Below, one piece after another: positions 24,220 to 37,426 of a stretch of DNA of 64,000 bases. Source of the DNA: Patellaria atrata CBS 101060 (taxonomy: Eukaryota; Ascomycota; Dothideomycetes; Patellariales; Patellariaceae); the NCBI GenBank assembly GCA_010093705.1, contig MU006097.1, positions 143,587-207,586 of the forward strand, given 5' to 3'. Under the pieces are notes generated by a model that made no database searches, was not told the DNA's origin, and was given only the letters and a program-made list of their open reading frames with translations. Positions within the stretch are counted from its first letter, which is position 1. Every line of letters begins with the position of its first letter. The position numbers and the translations under genes were made by a program.

Positions 24220-27200
24220 ACTGATAGAGGAAGTGATAGCCGGGGATAAAGGGGAGGAAAGAGCTAGTTCTAGTGGGACTACTGAGAGATTGCGCGCAGA
24301 TTCAAGTTTCTTAGAGTAGGTTTTGCATCAACGAACATAATTGGTCATCGAGGAGGAGTATCAAAGGGGAAGATGTGATGCAGAGCGGAAAAAGCAGAAA
24401 AAATGAGAGTGAGAGTTTGGAGAGGCAATGGAGAAATCTATATAATGGTAATACAAACCTGAAAGCAGGGGCTTACGTTTGAGTGATGTTGCCATTCCGA
24501 GTTGTTATGACTATTGAGTATCGAGTTATGCCTGGGTAGAAGTAGAATACGCGACGAAAAACTTGAGGTTGCGTGTGGCCACTACCACTCTGGACCCAGT
24601 CGTAACAGTTAGCTCACCAGGCGCCCAGGAGGCCCCAGTTACTTGTGAAGTACTTGTTAGTCAACACGAACGCTGACGCACCAACGAGGTAACATGCGCG
24701 CATATACTGCCCCGCGAGTGGCCGCTTTGCCCGCCGGTGAGGTCTCCTGACCGTACTTCTAGTTGTCATTTGCTGACATCAAAACCGAATTCCAGCCAGT
24801 CGTTCTCTTTAAAAGACTTATTTAATCACCAGCTATGGCCGCTCCTTGGCCACAATAAATCTCATCAATAATAACCGTAAAAAAAAAAAAAAAAAAACCT
24901 GACTCAAGCTTTGGCCAGCCTTACCAAGCCCACAGCTACCCAGATGTCCCCCGGGCCACAGCGAAAAATGTCATGGGATACGACGTGGTGACTCCGAAGA
25001 ACCAGACGGAAATTTCAGGTTGTAAAAGGTAAAGGACAGTCTGTCGTCTGCTGAAGGAAAGCTCGTTCCAATTTCGGGATACCAACCGCATCCCGGTATC
25101 ATCGTCACATGTTCGGAGTCTGGAGTCGGAATCCTGTAGGTGAAAGCCACATCTATCTAGATGACGCTCTGTCGCCTCTTCACGACATGCTCTTCTCAGA
25201 CTGTAGCGACTTCGTGATAATCTGCTCGCAAACGCCTTAGCATCATTTTCCCCGCATTGCGGTGTTGCGGGGCACGTAGAGGGCGCAACGGGTTACTCTC
25301 CTAGGGAAGGGCGGCCAACGGGAAGCATATTCCCCTTACTTTCTTCACCGTGTGATGTGTTACCTTATGTTTAGAAATTGAAGAAGCATCTCCTCGGAAA
25401 CTCCAAGTCTTAGGTCATCTTTAGCCCTGCGGAAGCGGAACGCAATAAAAGAAATCCCTTGGATGCTGCACAGTAACTGCAAGCTGTCGTTGATCAGCCG
25501 CATGTACAGTACAGGATCATTTGTTCCTGCGCACCCCACAGCTTGGTCTTTGGCTGTTGGCTCGTCTAAAAGTCTTCGTTGTTGTTTAGGTAATTGACAC
25601 GCACGTCGCTCGATACTCTCATCTCTCTTAGGGGTGGTGCAACAAGACGCGCCTTTCCTTCGCACCTCTAGATCCAAGCACGTTGGCTCCAATACGAGGA
25701 AAATACCAGTGTATACACATGTACAATCGAGTAATAGAATCCACCTACCCGCCGCCGGCTTCTAGAAAATTTGTCTAAAGTACCGACGGAAGTCAATTCT
25801 CACGCTGTAGCCCCCGGCTATAACCCTAGTAGCGATCGAACAGGACACCAGTCAGGCTTAGCTTAAGCATAAAAGTTCTCTCCAACCAGATCTCCACCTG
25901 GAACTTTGGCAGTTACTAGCTCCTTCAGGTATTTCTATTACTCGATCGCACACTATTAACGTTGAAATCCCATACTCAACGTATGACATGCCAAGGAAGC
26001 ATTTTACATTACTTCCAGAATTCCCATCAAGGTACCCGCCAGTCGGAGAGGACCGAGGAACATCGTGGATGGAAAATCTACTCCTTTGGATGACCGCTTC
26101 CGCGAGGATCGCCACGGATCCTGAATATACAACGACATCGTGGAAAGAGAAGATTCCCGGGTGAATTTGCTGAGTCGGATGCAATTCTTGTTTTGCAATT
26201 CGAAGACATTTTTACGTCGACCTCACCAATATCTTCCTCCCGTTTGTGCTTCCAACCCTGCCAGACAACAGCTGTAGCATAAAAGCAATGTTATGCTAAT
26301 AGTATTATCGTCCCAAACTTATACACAATATTGACGATCAGTTTGCGACCCATCCTTATGGATCAGGTTCTGAACGCAGGTAGGCGATACGATGGTGTGC
26401 TTACTTTGTGATATAACGACAGGATACATAAGATAGAGCCACGAGCGTTTTCAAAATCCTATTGTCTCATAAAAACTATACTCAACCGATATGGACGATA
26501 TTCATCGCCATATTTGCCGCGTATGGCATACAAAGCACACTACATGTACACGTTAGAAAGGTGGGTAACTGCACTGCCGCCGCTTACCTGTAGTTCATGG
26601 TTCATTTCATGTCAACATATGATTTAAAAATCAGATAGGTAGGGCGATCACCACACATCAGCTTATATCTCTCAGTATCTTAGGAAAGGATAGATTATTT
26701 ATTTGGAATACTTTTCGAAACATCTACGCGCTTTTTCAAGATAATGGATATAGAAATTGACGAGCTATGGGCCAGTAGAAATTTCTTGTTGGAAGACGCC
26801 CCAGTAGGGTGGCCTAAGGTGACTCTTCAGAGCCTGAGACTCCGCGAGCTTCAATAAATCTGTAGATGACTGGTCTGTCATCCAGCTCTCATTCCTTTTT
26901 CTATATTGGCAATGACTTTCCTTGTACTTCCTTCGGCATCTTGATCGATGAGGTGCTCTCATTATACCACTCTGGCCCTCTGTCGAAACAATATGATAAT
27001 GCAACGCATACCCTTCCCGTTCTCTAAATCGCATATGTACGGAAATACCCTAGAGATTCCTTAGGGTAATAGGTAAAAGGTAATACAAGGAACCAGTTGC
27101 TACTCCTAGACGGCGAAACCTTAATCAAACTTCTCCTTCATTCTGCGTTCTCTTCGTGTCCAGTCATATCTGAATGTTTGGGTACAGTAAACCCGAGCTT

Positions 27201-27410
27201 TCCTGTACTTTTCTGTAATTCTGTACAGCCCGGTCATTCTGATCAGTCGGGTCCTTTTATACAGTCTACTGATCCAGTAGTGTCTAGCCAGTTTGTACAA
27301 TCCATTGTCCCCGTACAATATGCTCCTTCCTTGCGGACCCTTGCTCGCGCGCCGTCCGCTCTTTCCACCTAAGATGTGCAGCTCGCTCATCACGTCCACT
27401 CTATTGATTT

Positions 27411-27426
27411 GGTTGCCGGGGCAACC
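27411..27426. promoter_or_regulatory. RFX X-box-like palindrome (GG spacer)
   Basis: ggttgccggggcaacc contains the two perfect half-sites GTTGCC and GGCAAC separated by two bases, the spacing of the X-box bound by RFX-family regulators (Crt1/Rfx1 in fungi). No gene start is near, so function is uncertain. Confidence 0.4.
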
Positions 27427-28989
27427 GCTCCTCACCTTCCCCAACTCTCAAGTCGCTACTTCTCATTTCGTCAAGGAGTCTCGTATTTCCGCGGTTAGGG
27501 TAGCCCTTCAAAGCATGCCTAGACGCCTATAGCTCCTTCCGCGCTTGCGGCCGTTTCTTATAGTACGGGACCGTTACGTGAGTTTCCACTACCTCCGGTA
27601 CTGCCCACCCCTCCCCTACGAGCCAGCTTCCTGTACAGTCTACCCAGCCTTCAATATTTTTTTATATTTATCTTCCTCTTTCGTTAACTCTTTCTGAAGT
27701 CCTCTTGAACCATAGCTCTTCTACATATGGTTCAACTAGCATGCGGAGTAAAAAGCCGAAGCGCTATCCAAGTCCAATACGAGGATTAGGTAAACGCACT
27801 GTAAATGGTTCAGAATGAAATTTTATGAAACAAAACTTGTTTAGTGGTTCCGGAATAGCACAACATACCTAAAATCCTTTCTTCCCCCATTAGGGACGGA
27901 TAATTCGAGAAACTAGCAGACCAGTGCATCTTCGAATTCCTTTTGCTAAGTTTAGATTTTTTAGATTTTTTTTTTCTTTCGTTTTCTGCTCCTGTGTATA
28001 ATATATCCTCCTCCCATACTATGAAAGGACAAAGACCATACTCCATCGAGGAAACATCGCTCATATTTAACTCTACCATTTCTCACCATCTCTATACAAT
28101 ATGAGCGCAAAGTAGCCCGTAACATGCACGACAACAACCTTACAATCATGCTCCCGTTGCTAAGCCCTCTCTCTCTTCCCGTACCCCTTACACCATATCA
28201 GGGCCGTCAAACTGTCCATCCAGACCGTGTACTCTGAGGTTGTTAGTCCGTATAGAGTAATCAAGTATAGAGAGGATTAAGAAATTCTCTAGATGTGGAA
28301 GGATACGAGAGATATAGTTAAGGAACGGTCGCATACCGTCCATCGAGCTGGAGCATCCAATGTAGCGGGTTCCGAGAGGGGGTTGAGCGAATGATTATGT
28401 AGTATCTGGGTTTCGAACCTGCGCTTACTTCACGTATACACGCTTCGCGTAACTCTCGTTGGATGTACTCGTCCTCAGTTGTGTCCCTCCCTACCTACCT
28501 TCCCTTCTGACTCTGGGGTGAAAAGGGAGCCGGATGTTACGGACCTGAAAACGTACCGGCGAATCGAAGCAGCTTGCACGGTACGCTCTCTCGTAGCGGC
28601 TTTATGCACGTATCTAGTCCTCATAAAACCCTTAACGCTGGTGTTGCGCGTGGAACCATCGTGCTAAGCAGAAGCGTGACGAGCCCTGAACAGATCCTCC
28701 AGCGGTTTTATTTTTACTTCCGCTTGTGGGAGAATGCTGGGTGTGATTATATAAGTTCAGGTGTTATTGTAGTTGGTATTATTATTCCGGGGGATAGCAT
28801 GGAGGGAAAGGGAATCGCCGAACAGGGGAAGCTGAGTGTGTGGAAGGAGCCTGGGGTGACAAAGAAGGGATAAAAGTCAAAACGCCGCGATTTCCTTCTT
28901 TATAGCTCACTGTGACCATAGTTGACTATATACAAAAGGCATCTCCAAATATTACATGCTCTCGACCCATGATAGCGAGCCTTTCGCTA

Positions 28990-29005
28990 GGTTGCCCGGG
29001 CAACC
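28990..29005. promoter_or_regulatory. RFX X-box perfect palindrome (CG spacer)
   Basis: ggttgcccgggcaacc is a perfect 16-bp palindrome with half-sites GTTGCC and GGCAAC two bases apart, the classical X-box form. It lies 1.6 kb from the similar site at 27411. The nearest recognised gene start is 4 kb away. Confidence 0.45.
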
Positions 29006-32000
29006 GTAGGTATGTTCTGAGCTAAGACTCGGATATGAATCTATTTGGAAAGGTGGACCAGAAAGAAAGAGATCTGAGGGAGGAAAATGTGGAGGAGAAC
29101 CCCGGCGTGTGCGGATTTGGTCTGGAAAGCTGAAATGTGAGTGGAGTGGGACTTGGATATTAAGTAGTAGTGCGGTTTCCTTGCTATGAGATCGGACTTG
29201 GAGACCTATACATCCGAGGGAGTCACATTTCCGTAGTTTCGTGTCCTTCGAGTCTGTTCCGACTGGTCCTTCTTCCGTTTGTTTGATATCTAGGTTGGAT
29301 TATATGTCTCGGCCGGTTCGGGTAAGAGAGGGATAGCGGCTGCTACCTTAAGACGCGCAATAACTGTAATCGAGGGCTATTTGATACCCACCCTGCTAGC
29401 ATATGATTACACGGTTACTTCGAAGAAGTCATGAACTGGGTAAATCGAACGAGGCAGACTGTGATGATCGGTTGGGCCGTATCAGTTGAGTAGACTGTAG
29501 GAACGTTTGCATGGTACTCGTAGGGACGACGGGGCACAGCGGAATGAGTGTGCCAGATAGCATGATCTCAGAGTCATTATATATACAGACCGACTACACT
29601 ATGATGAACGAATAGCTATGCCTCGGAGGCCAAGACGAGCATTGTATTCAATGAGGCAGGGTACATGAGTTGAGGAGACCGTGCGGAAATATAGACTTTA
29701 CCTCCTTATCCTGACCGACTGTCAATGAGATGGAAGTAAACAGTACGAAAAGGCGCACAGATCCGCACATCTGATCTCGGAAAGTAGCAGTATATTATAT
29801 ATTCGACCAAAACCCGTCAGCACCTTTAATACCGCATGGGTAATAGCTAGCGTTTCCTTTGTCACTAGCCATTTCTGTATTAGGTAAAAGCCTAAGAAAG
29901 GCCGTCGGTTCGAATCACGTCAACGCCATTTATTTTTAATTTTTTTAATTTTTGATCCGGCCTCTGATTTCCTTTTCTTTTGCTTGTAATTATTCTTTTA
30001 CTTTATACTATAATGATGAGGCTTGAGATAGTGATTAATTAAGGGAAAGAGCAGAGGAGGTTTAGGGGGATCAGACGACTAGAAGGATCGAAAATTAGAT
30101 GTAGATGATGGAATTCATTATCACCCCTTCTACTATACATTACAACATCCACATTAACCTGTCTCTTCCTTCCGCTAACATATTGACCAAGTTTCGTGAG
30201 AGGGACTTTTCAATCTGACAAGCACGAAGGTCTTTAAACACTGTTTGCCTTTTATTGTTAGAGCGATAGTAAAGGAAACCGAAAAACAAGGAACAATAGA
30301 GGATGATATAATGTGGTAAATACAATAAGCTAACTAGATACTCCATTTTAAACCGAAGTTGGCTCTGATGCTCGCTCAAAGGCAAAGTGTACATAATTTA
30401 GCGTTGCCATCTCAATCACTTCTCTAATCAAACGCCTTCACAAAACATTTAAGTCTGCTATCAAGAGACCTATGTAGATAAAGATAAGAGCAGAAAGCCT
30501 TATACTCAGGAGAGCCTCCTAGAGCATTCATTTTCATTGAGTAAATTTGTCTTGCACGCTCCTCTGATAACCCGGGCACACCTCCTCGACTCTTGCTCGA
30601 CACAAGTACGATTGTTACCCGAGTCTAACTCTGGATCTAGAAATTTTGCGACGACCAGAATGTAACGAATACGTGGGTCCGTGGGAGCCGTCGTTCCTTT
30701 TTCGTCCTCCTTCCCCTTTTCGATGGTGGCGTTCCCTGCTTCCCCCCTTTTCCGCCTGAGTATTCTACCGTATCTTCAGTGAGAAAAGATAAAAGTAAGG
30801 AAATGGTAGTACTAGTATAAGCGGACACTAGCTAGAGAATAAAATACACTGCGTCCCCCTTAGCTCATTCGTACTGAAGGATCCGAGGACTGCTTGAACC
30901 CTGATTTTGGCTATTTTCCCTACATGAGATGTTTTCGAAATGTGCTCTTCATTTCAAGCCTTCGAGGTTCGAGATTCTACCGGCAAAAGATTCTTTTCCA
31001 ACTTTTCAAGCTAGGTTGGTAAGGAAGAATTCAAAAGGGAAGTTCATTTCCTGTGAGGTGCTCATCTCTCCTCTCCTAACGTCGTTTCCGGGAATCTTCT
31101 ACGACAAAGCAGAAATGTTACCTCGTAAACAAAGTGTCTCTATTGGACTCTTGAGCTATTGCAGACTAATACCATTGTACGTCTAACGTATTTACAAATG
31201 ATACTGAAGGGTTTGGGACGCATGTCAAAGAAAAAACCGGTAAGAAAGACTTGACAAAGCAGACTCTTACTACTAAAGTAAAAATGTGAGTGGAGGAAGC
31301 ATCGTGCTCTACACTTCATGATACGATGCGGGCGCGGCGTGCCATGCAGCTAGACTCACTGTGAACGGACTATATCACAACAACAATGTAGATCACCAGT
31401 ACACGTCTCTCTCTCATCCTTTTGAACTGAAGTTTATTGATAGAGCGCCAGGGAAGATTTTTGTAAGTGAAAGTAAAGAATACTCTGATTTTTTGAGATC
31501 TCTCAACCTGAGATGACGTGCCTTTAGAGCTACAATGAAGATAGGTCGCTTCATACGAGGCTAACCACTGTCCGCTAGACACCTTTTGCAGCGAATAAGC
31601 GCGAAGGCGTAGAGAGATGGACAGGGTACAAGGGTTTTATATTTGATGTCCGTAGGCATCTCCGGGGAGTATAGAGTTGGTAAATTGCCAACAACTCAGC
31701 ATCCGAACTGCGGTACTTGAACATATTATAACAAGTGGTTGTATACTCTAGAAGCTAGATGGTTTCCACAGGTCTTAAAGGACAACGCATCACATGTGAT
31801 TTCAGGTATCCAGTTGAGCTCAGGACTTAAGGTGAGGTGTGAGGTAAGCATTGGCCCTTATCGGATTTATCACCGTCCCGCATGCCGACCCTTGATTTTA
31901 TCACAAAGTTTGAAGATTTTGAGCCAATCAATCTTGCCGAGTGAGCCGGTTGACCAGCTCGGTGTGACCCCTGTTCTTCGGTATAGGCGGAGGCTTTCCT

Positions 32001-33006
32001 CAATCGAGACAACGATCTCCAAATTAAGCCTTATCAACAAATGACGACGGCTTCGGTTATTGATCGCGTGTTCATCTGACAAGCTTCAAAACGCACCGTT
32101 TCGATGGCTTTAGTTCTAAAGGACAAGATGGGAGGTCAAACGCCCGAGACCCCGAGAACTAGCTCTGCATGTCGTGTGCTTTTCGTCACAACCTGAAGAA
32201 TGATGTACTTTATAGTTCAGCACACATAGAAATCACCATGTGTTCCTAGGCTACGTAGCTATTTGATACAAGTCGAATGAGACGATACCATGAGAAGCTA
32301 AGCTCTGACATTGAAATGGTGAAGTGGTGACACGCTGGCACGGTGTTAAGGCTGACTACTTGCAATCTCTATGACGGAATATGTACTACATCACTTTGCC
32401 ATATGGGATAGATGCCATTCTTTTAATAACCTAGCGTCTGCAGGAATGCCTACGGTACGACTTGTAAGTGTAAGGTTGCTGTATGTTATTATTCCAGACC
32501 TGCACTCCATCAGCCACCTACAGTACTCGTAAAAAGCTGCCTTGAGCTTCGTCAGCATTCACCTTAGCAAGCATCACTGGAGCTTCTCCACTAAGGTACT
32601 ACTGCTTAAACCTTTTCTACCTTAATTCCCTTCTTGCCCGCACTTGCCTTTAACCTCAAATTACTCGCAGCAGAAGCGCCGGGCGTTCAGGTAGCAGTTT
32701 TCCCCGCCAGCTCTTGCCTTTCCGACATATCCGCCTTCATATACGCATCGACAGCTCTACCGACGCGACCTAAACATTATCCTCAACCTTCAATCGCTCA
32801 ACCTCACATTGTACCACACACCTAGGTAGAGATTCAGAAAGCCTAACCTCTCACCGTTCCTTCTGAACGACCTCTCTCCCTAGTTCTCCTACACAGCTCT
32901 CAGCGTCTTTTCATTCATAACCGCAGTCTCATTCTCTCGTTGAAACTCGATCCTTGGAAGACCGATATAGACCTTACGCGATACTCTCATTCACTTACGA
33001 GGAATC

Positions 33007-34453
33007 ATGGGAGCAGGAGCGTTCATAGAACCACTTGTAGTCCTGACACTATTATTCGGAGGAACTTGGATAAATCGAAACACGCAATATCGCATGTTCG
33101 GAAAACAGCAGCACAGGCGAATTATAATATCTGAAGGTAGAGATAGCTCTGATAGCATATTAGAATCGGGCTTGAATAGTCCCATCGATCCTCTTCTTGG
33201 ACAGTCGCCTTCGAGATCAAGCTCGCCGTCTCTCCTAACCAGACAGGAGCCCAAATGGAGAAGAAGGGAGGTGAACTTCTTTGGGTTCAAGAAAGAGTTG
33301 ACCTCTCCAAACACCAAGGTTTTCCAAGGTTATCTGCTGAGTAGATTACTCCAGAAATTCCCCTTCCTGGTTGAAGCATGGTATTGGGCCTTGATTTACT
33401 GGGTATGCCGCATTCCACGGCCAATGAGACAACAGCATATTCTAACTATTTCCCTCAGGTTTATCAGCTTGGTCGCGCTTTTACTGCTGTCACTCTGGTT
33501 GAAGGGACTGTCAATGTGGCGCGGAAACATGCTCTACAGCTCATCCATATCGAGAAACGACTGCATATCTTCTTCGAGCTAGACGTTCAGCATTTCTTCT
33601 TGCAATATCCTATCTTGATGCATTGGATCAACCGGATCTATTCGTTCATACACATCCCTGGAACCATTGCATTCCTTGTCTGGCTGTTCTATTTTACAAC
33701 CACCCGAAACAGACTCGGTGAGCGCCAAAGTAACAAGGAGATTGGCCAAGTTGAAGGATCGCCCGCGGGACCCGCATTGTACGAAGCTAGAAGGCGAACA
33801 ATGGCCGTTTGTAACCTCGTCGCGTTCGTAATTTTTACTCTATGGCCGTGCATGCCTCCTCGCCTGCTGAGCGACAAGGATGTATCAGGTTCAATTGGAG
33901 AAGAGGCTCGCAGTTATGGGTTCGTTGATACCGTCCATGGCGTTGAGGGTGAGAGTAGCGTCTGGACACAGAATAAATTCTGCAATCAATATGGTAAGTG
34001 AAGAAGAATGACCCACGATACGTACCTGTAGACTTCTAACGTACTAAAGCGGCCATGCCTTCACTGCATTTCGGTTACTCCCTTCTCATTGGGCTCACCA
34101 TCTGCACGATCCCTCTTGCGCCGCATCAACGTCGTTCAAGGGCTCTTCGAATCGCACCTCTTACGATCCGTCTGCCCTCTCCTCGTCGGCTTCTCTGCCT
34201 TGTTGTTGGGATCACATATCCAGTTACTATCCTAACTGCCATCATAGCAACCGCTAACCATTTCATCCTCGACGCTGTAGCCGGTGCGATGGTCTGTGGT
34301 ATCGCCTGGAACTTCAACAGCATCCTCCTCAATCTTCTCGTGGTCGAAGACTACTTCTTATGGTGTGTACGGATCCATAAACCCCAACGATTCGTGGTGG
34401 ATGTTCTAGAAGGGGAGGATGACGAGTGGGTTCCCGGAAAGGGGATTCTGTGA
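33007..34453 (+). CDS. PAP2-superfamily integral membrane protein (Aur1/IPC-synthase-like fold)
   Basis: Exons 33007-33402, 33459-33993 and 34050-34453 give 444 residues. The protein has several membrane helices, an N-terminal Arg/Ser-rich loop (about 35-95) and the two C-terminal PAP2 motifs: AAMPSLHFGYS (about 311-321, PSxxH type) and ATANHFILDAVAG (His-x3-Asp). The first PAP2 motif is created exactly by the second splice. This PAP2_3 arrangement is shared with inositol phosphorylceramide synthase Aur1 and with lipid phosphatases/phosphotransferases; the catalytic His residues are present. The substrate cannot be told. It stands alone between two gene-poor regions, with a C/T-rich leader immediately before the ATG. 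Confidence 0.85.
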
Positions 34454-37400
34454 CCATGTCCAAGACTCAAATCGAGATCCTAACGGAAGCACATAATACG
34501 GAGTTATGAACATCTGTCCTGCTATGATACAAATGCATGAGATATGCGGGCGGTTACTATGCCAGACTTGGACTCTTGGTTGCATCTCCTGGCGTTTTCC
34601 CTTCTCTTTAATTCAGAGGTCTCAGTCTGTTTCTTGATACCCCATATCTCCCTTCCTGTAGAATGCTCTTGTGCATCGTGAGCGAAAGGAATATTCTGTA
34701 TAAGTTAATCATAATGAAATCACAATACTCTTGCTGGCTTCCACTACTACGCTTTTCGCCGCGTCTGACGCAGTTTCATTTCAGACCTAGATCTAGTGAA
34801 GTACAACACCAGTGGTAGAACAACGTAAATCCAAGAAACCGAAAATGCGTTGATTCTTTGTCTTATTTTTCTCTGAAAGATGGAGGGACGTCGTCGATAT
34901 AGCGTCCAAAGTAGATCAACAAGCGGCGGGTGGCGCCTACTGGAGCAATCCTTCCCTTTTCACTACCTTGTAATATGGCGCTTAGACGTTCATCCAACGA
35001 CGGGACTCTTTCCTCTCGCACCTTCCCTACAATTCAGCTCACTATTACCTATAAATTTAACCAATCGTCAATGCTAACGTTGAGAAGAAGAGCGTCATAT
35101 AGGATAAAGTACAGTACCTTAGAACCATTCACCTCCACCCACTAAACCCCCACATCATCCTCGCACTCTATCGCCACAGGTCAATCCCACCCAGTCCACC
35201 CTCATCAAGTGCGAAAGTACAGCTAATTACCATCGACACTCGCTCCCGTCCCTTCATCTCCTCCTCAATCATGTCCAACGGTTACCAATCCCTTACACCG
35301 GTGATGTATCACTCCACCATCCCGCTCCACCCGCTCTTTGATATCAGGTCGAGTGAAACTGAAGTGGCTGTCAATCGGGCGGGTAGCGCTGATGGCCATC
35401 GAGACCCATACTTACTTTCCCCCTCCCCGATCGTGGGCGCATCTCTCGTCCGCTCTACGCGTGCTATACGTACCATGCCGTACCCTTGACTTTTGCCCCT
35501 GCTGAGAGTTCCGGGGGCAGTACAGCTATGCTAGAAGCGTTGTCACCCGTACATGTACGGTTCCGGGAGGAGTTGTGATAGTGGATCCTCGCGGTGGTGG
35601 GACTTGGCCATGGTATGTTTGTAGTATGTATGATAGTTACTGATCACTTGTGCGTATTTTCCTGAGGGAGTGGGAGAAGGGTTGTGGATGGTGGGACTAT
35701 GTGGGCTGATGAGTGGAAACCGCTTCTAGGGTAGGTATGATAGCTTTTTGGATTCCGTGGACGGCGGTGGCGCGGATCGGCTGTTTGCTGTGCTTGTATG
35801 GTTAGCTAACATAGCTTCCACTTACCTCGCCTTATCAGGATAGAGGCCATTCCGGTCTCTCCTTATATATTCTTATATTTGGGCTCAGACTTTAATACTC
35901 CCTCCCCACTGCTGCGCCTTCTACATGAACCCTGGGCGAACCGACACCGTTAGCGTCACAGGTGAGCACTGTATGGTAAAAGGGCTGGCTAGTAGGAACC
36001 ATAAGACGTGGAAGGAGGGAATATACCCCCAGAGGACGGCGGGAGAACTTGAAGCTCTGGCGAGACTGGAGTCCAGGAGTATTCTTCTTGGAGACACTTA
36101 GCATGTTTGAGAACCGTTTATCACACGGGGTCACCGGTGGAATATACGCTTCTAGTACTGGCAATGACATACTCTTGAATTCAACTCTGACCAGGATTAG
36201 CATAGTCTGTACAACTAAGTCGAAGACCTTCTTGCTAAAACTGTACGGATACTAACGACTCCTTCACCGTGGCGAACGGTACGGTATATCCGCAAATAAC
36301 GTTAGCTTTATATCTGATCTACGAACCGTTGGTCCGGTTATGCGGCGGTAGGTCGGGACATCCGCATCATATTCATCTCTACTGCATTCCAAGTCCCTCG
36401 ATATCAGCAGAACAGCCATTAGACACTCTATCGCGTACTTGGAGCCTACCGCGACCTTTGCGGAGCATCTCTACTGTTGACAGCACACAGGCGACCTTCA
36501 AGAACAACCCCGAAATCCCACCCCGGCTAGTCAGCAGGCAACGTCTACGGCCCACCGGGATTTTTAGAGGCTCAACAGTTTCTTCGGACGGCTGGGGCGT
36601 TGATTACGGTGGTGGACCGTTTTGATCTTCAGGGGAGGATATTAGGAGGCTTTCAGGAGAGTGAGTATCAGGCGCTTTCATAGTTCTGTCCCCTTGTCAC
36701 TCGAAATGAAAATTCGGTAGAGAACGTGAGAAGTTCTTCCATCCAAGACCCTGCCACCCTGGGGAGGTTTTTGGGGTTCGTGCGAATCCAGTCAAAAATC
36801 ACTGGATCGGTGTGTGATGTGTACTAGAACACGGAAAGGAGGGTAGGGCTGGGGTTTAGGAGAACCGATATTAGGAGATCAAGGTACTAACGGAGTAAAC
36901 TCTACTCTGAACTTGCCTGAGTTTGGATTTGATATCTGTTTACCTGAAATGCGTGCAAGCTTTCAGTTTTGGGTATCATTCCTTAGACTAGGATGGGAAG
37001 GTTACGAGGGACGCGGGCCCGGTGCCGGTGATGTATGTATCTCCCAATAGGGGCAGTTGTATTAAGCTGAGCGGAAATGTGGTATCTGAAGAGGGATTTG
37101 GCTTTCCCTGCTTCAGTTAGAAGCCAGATATCGCGAACGCACAATTTATTCCAGCTCGTCGTACAGTACAGTATACCCTTATCCAGATCAAGAATTACGC
37201 AAAGCTCGATAAAAAAAAAAACAGCAGTACTACCGCACAGTACCGGTGCTGTAGGAGTGACGGTGTACCGCCCCTTTCGGCATATGTCTTGATTCCCGGA
37301 GTCAGTACGGCTGAGTCGTGTATACGAATACCCGATTATTCGGCAGTGTACGCAGTTCTTCAAGTGCGGTCATTCCGTACGGTCTTATCGGTTTGCACCA
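34454..37400. other. Gene-poor region after the PAP2 gene
   Basis: About 3 kb. Apart from a possible small frame at 35271-35489 and open frames near 35.9-36.6 kb without family features, nothing is recognised. GTAC-containing words become frequent from about 36.2 kb. Confidence 0.45.
35271..35489 (+). CDS. Possible small protein, unrecognised
   Basis: A 72-codon frame begins at an ATG that directly follows a C/T-rich leader of the type seen before real genes here (tcatctcctcctcaatc then ATG). The product is Ser/Pro-containing and matches no family I know. It could be the first exon of a longer gene or a relic. Evidence is only the leader and codon composition. Confidence 0.25.
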   Translation: MSNGYQSLTPVMYHSTIPLHPLFDIRSSETEVAVNRAGSADGHRDPYLLSPSPIVGASLVRSTRAIRTMPYP

Positions 37401-37426
37401 AGGGGTCTTTCTTACGAGCCCTTAAT

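Larger units (their letters stand above)
24220..33006. other. 8.8-kb gene-poor region
   Basis: I found no convincing protein gene. Contents seen: LDB19 leader near 24220-24500; an A-run at about 24879-24897; open frames of 60-110 codons without family features; a GTAC-rich tract at about 27.18-27.63 kb; two RFX X-box palindromes (27411-27426 and 28990-29005); isolated Pol III B-box-like strings at about 28429 and 29909; and a pyrimidine-rich leader of the PAP2 gene from about 32580. No paired long terminal repeats or transposase motifs were recognised, though degraded repeats could be beyond recognition by eye. Confidence 0.5.

Noticed and set aside
25858-26184. 108-codon minus-strand frame in the gene desert
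   Set aside because: No recognisable domain, no convincing leader and no splice partner.
28381-28480. Reverse-strand tRNA suggested by ggttcgaaaccc
   Set aside because: No acceptor-stem partner, T-arm stem does not pair and no anticodon arm could be built.
24220-33006. LTR retroelement or DNA transposon in the gene desert
   Set aside because: I found no paired long terminal repeats, no integrase, reverse-transcriptase or transposase motifs and no clear target duplications.
36765-36810. Possible tRNA T-arm (ggttcgtgcgaatcc)
   Set aside because: Loop too long for a T-arm and no cloverleaf around it.
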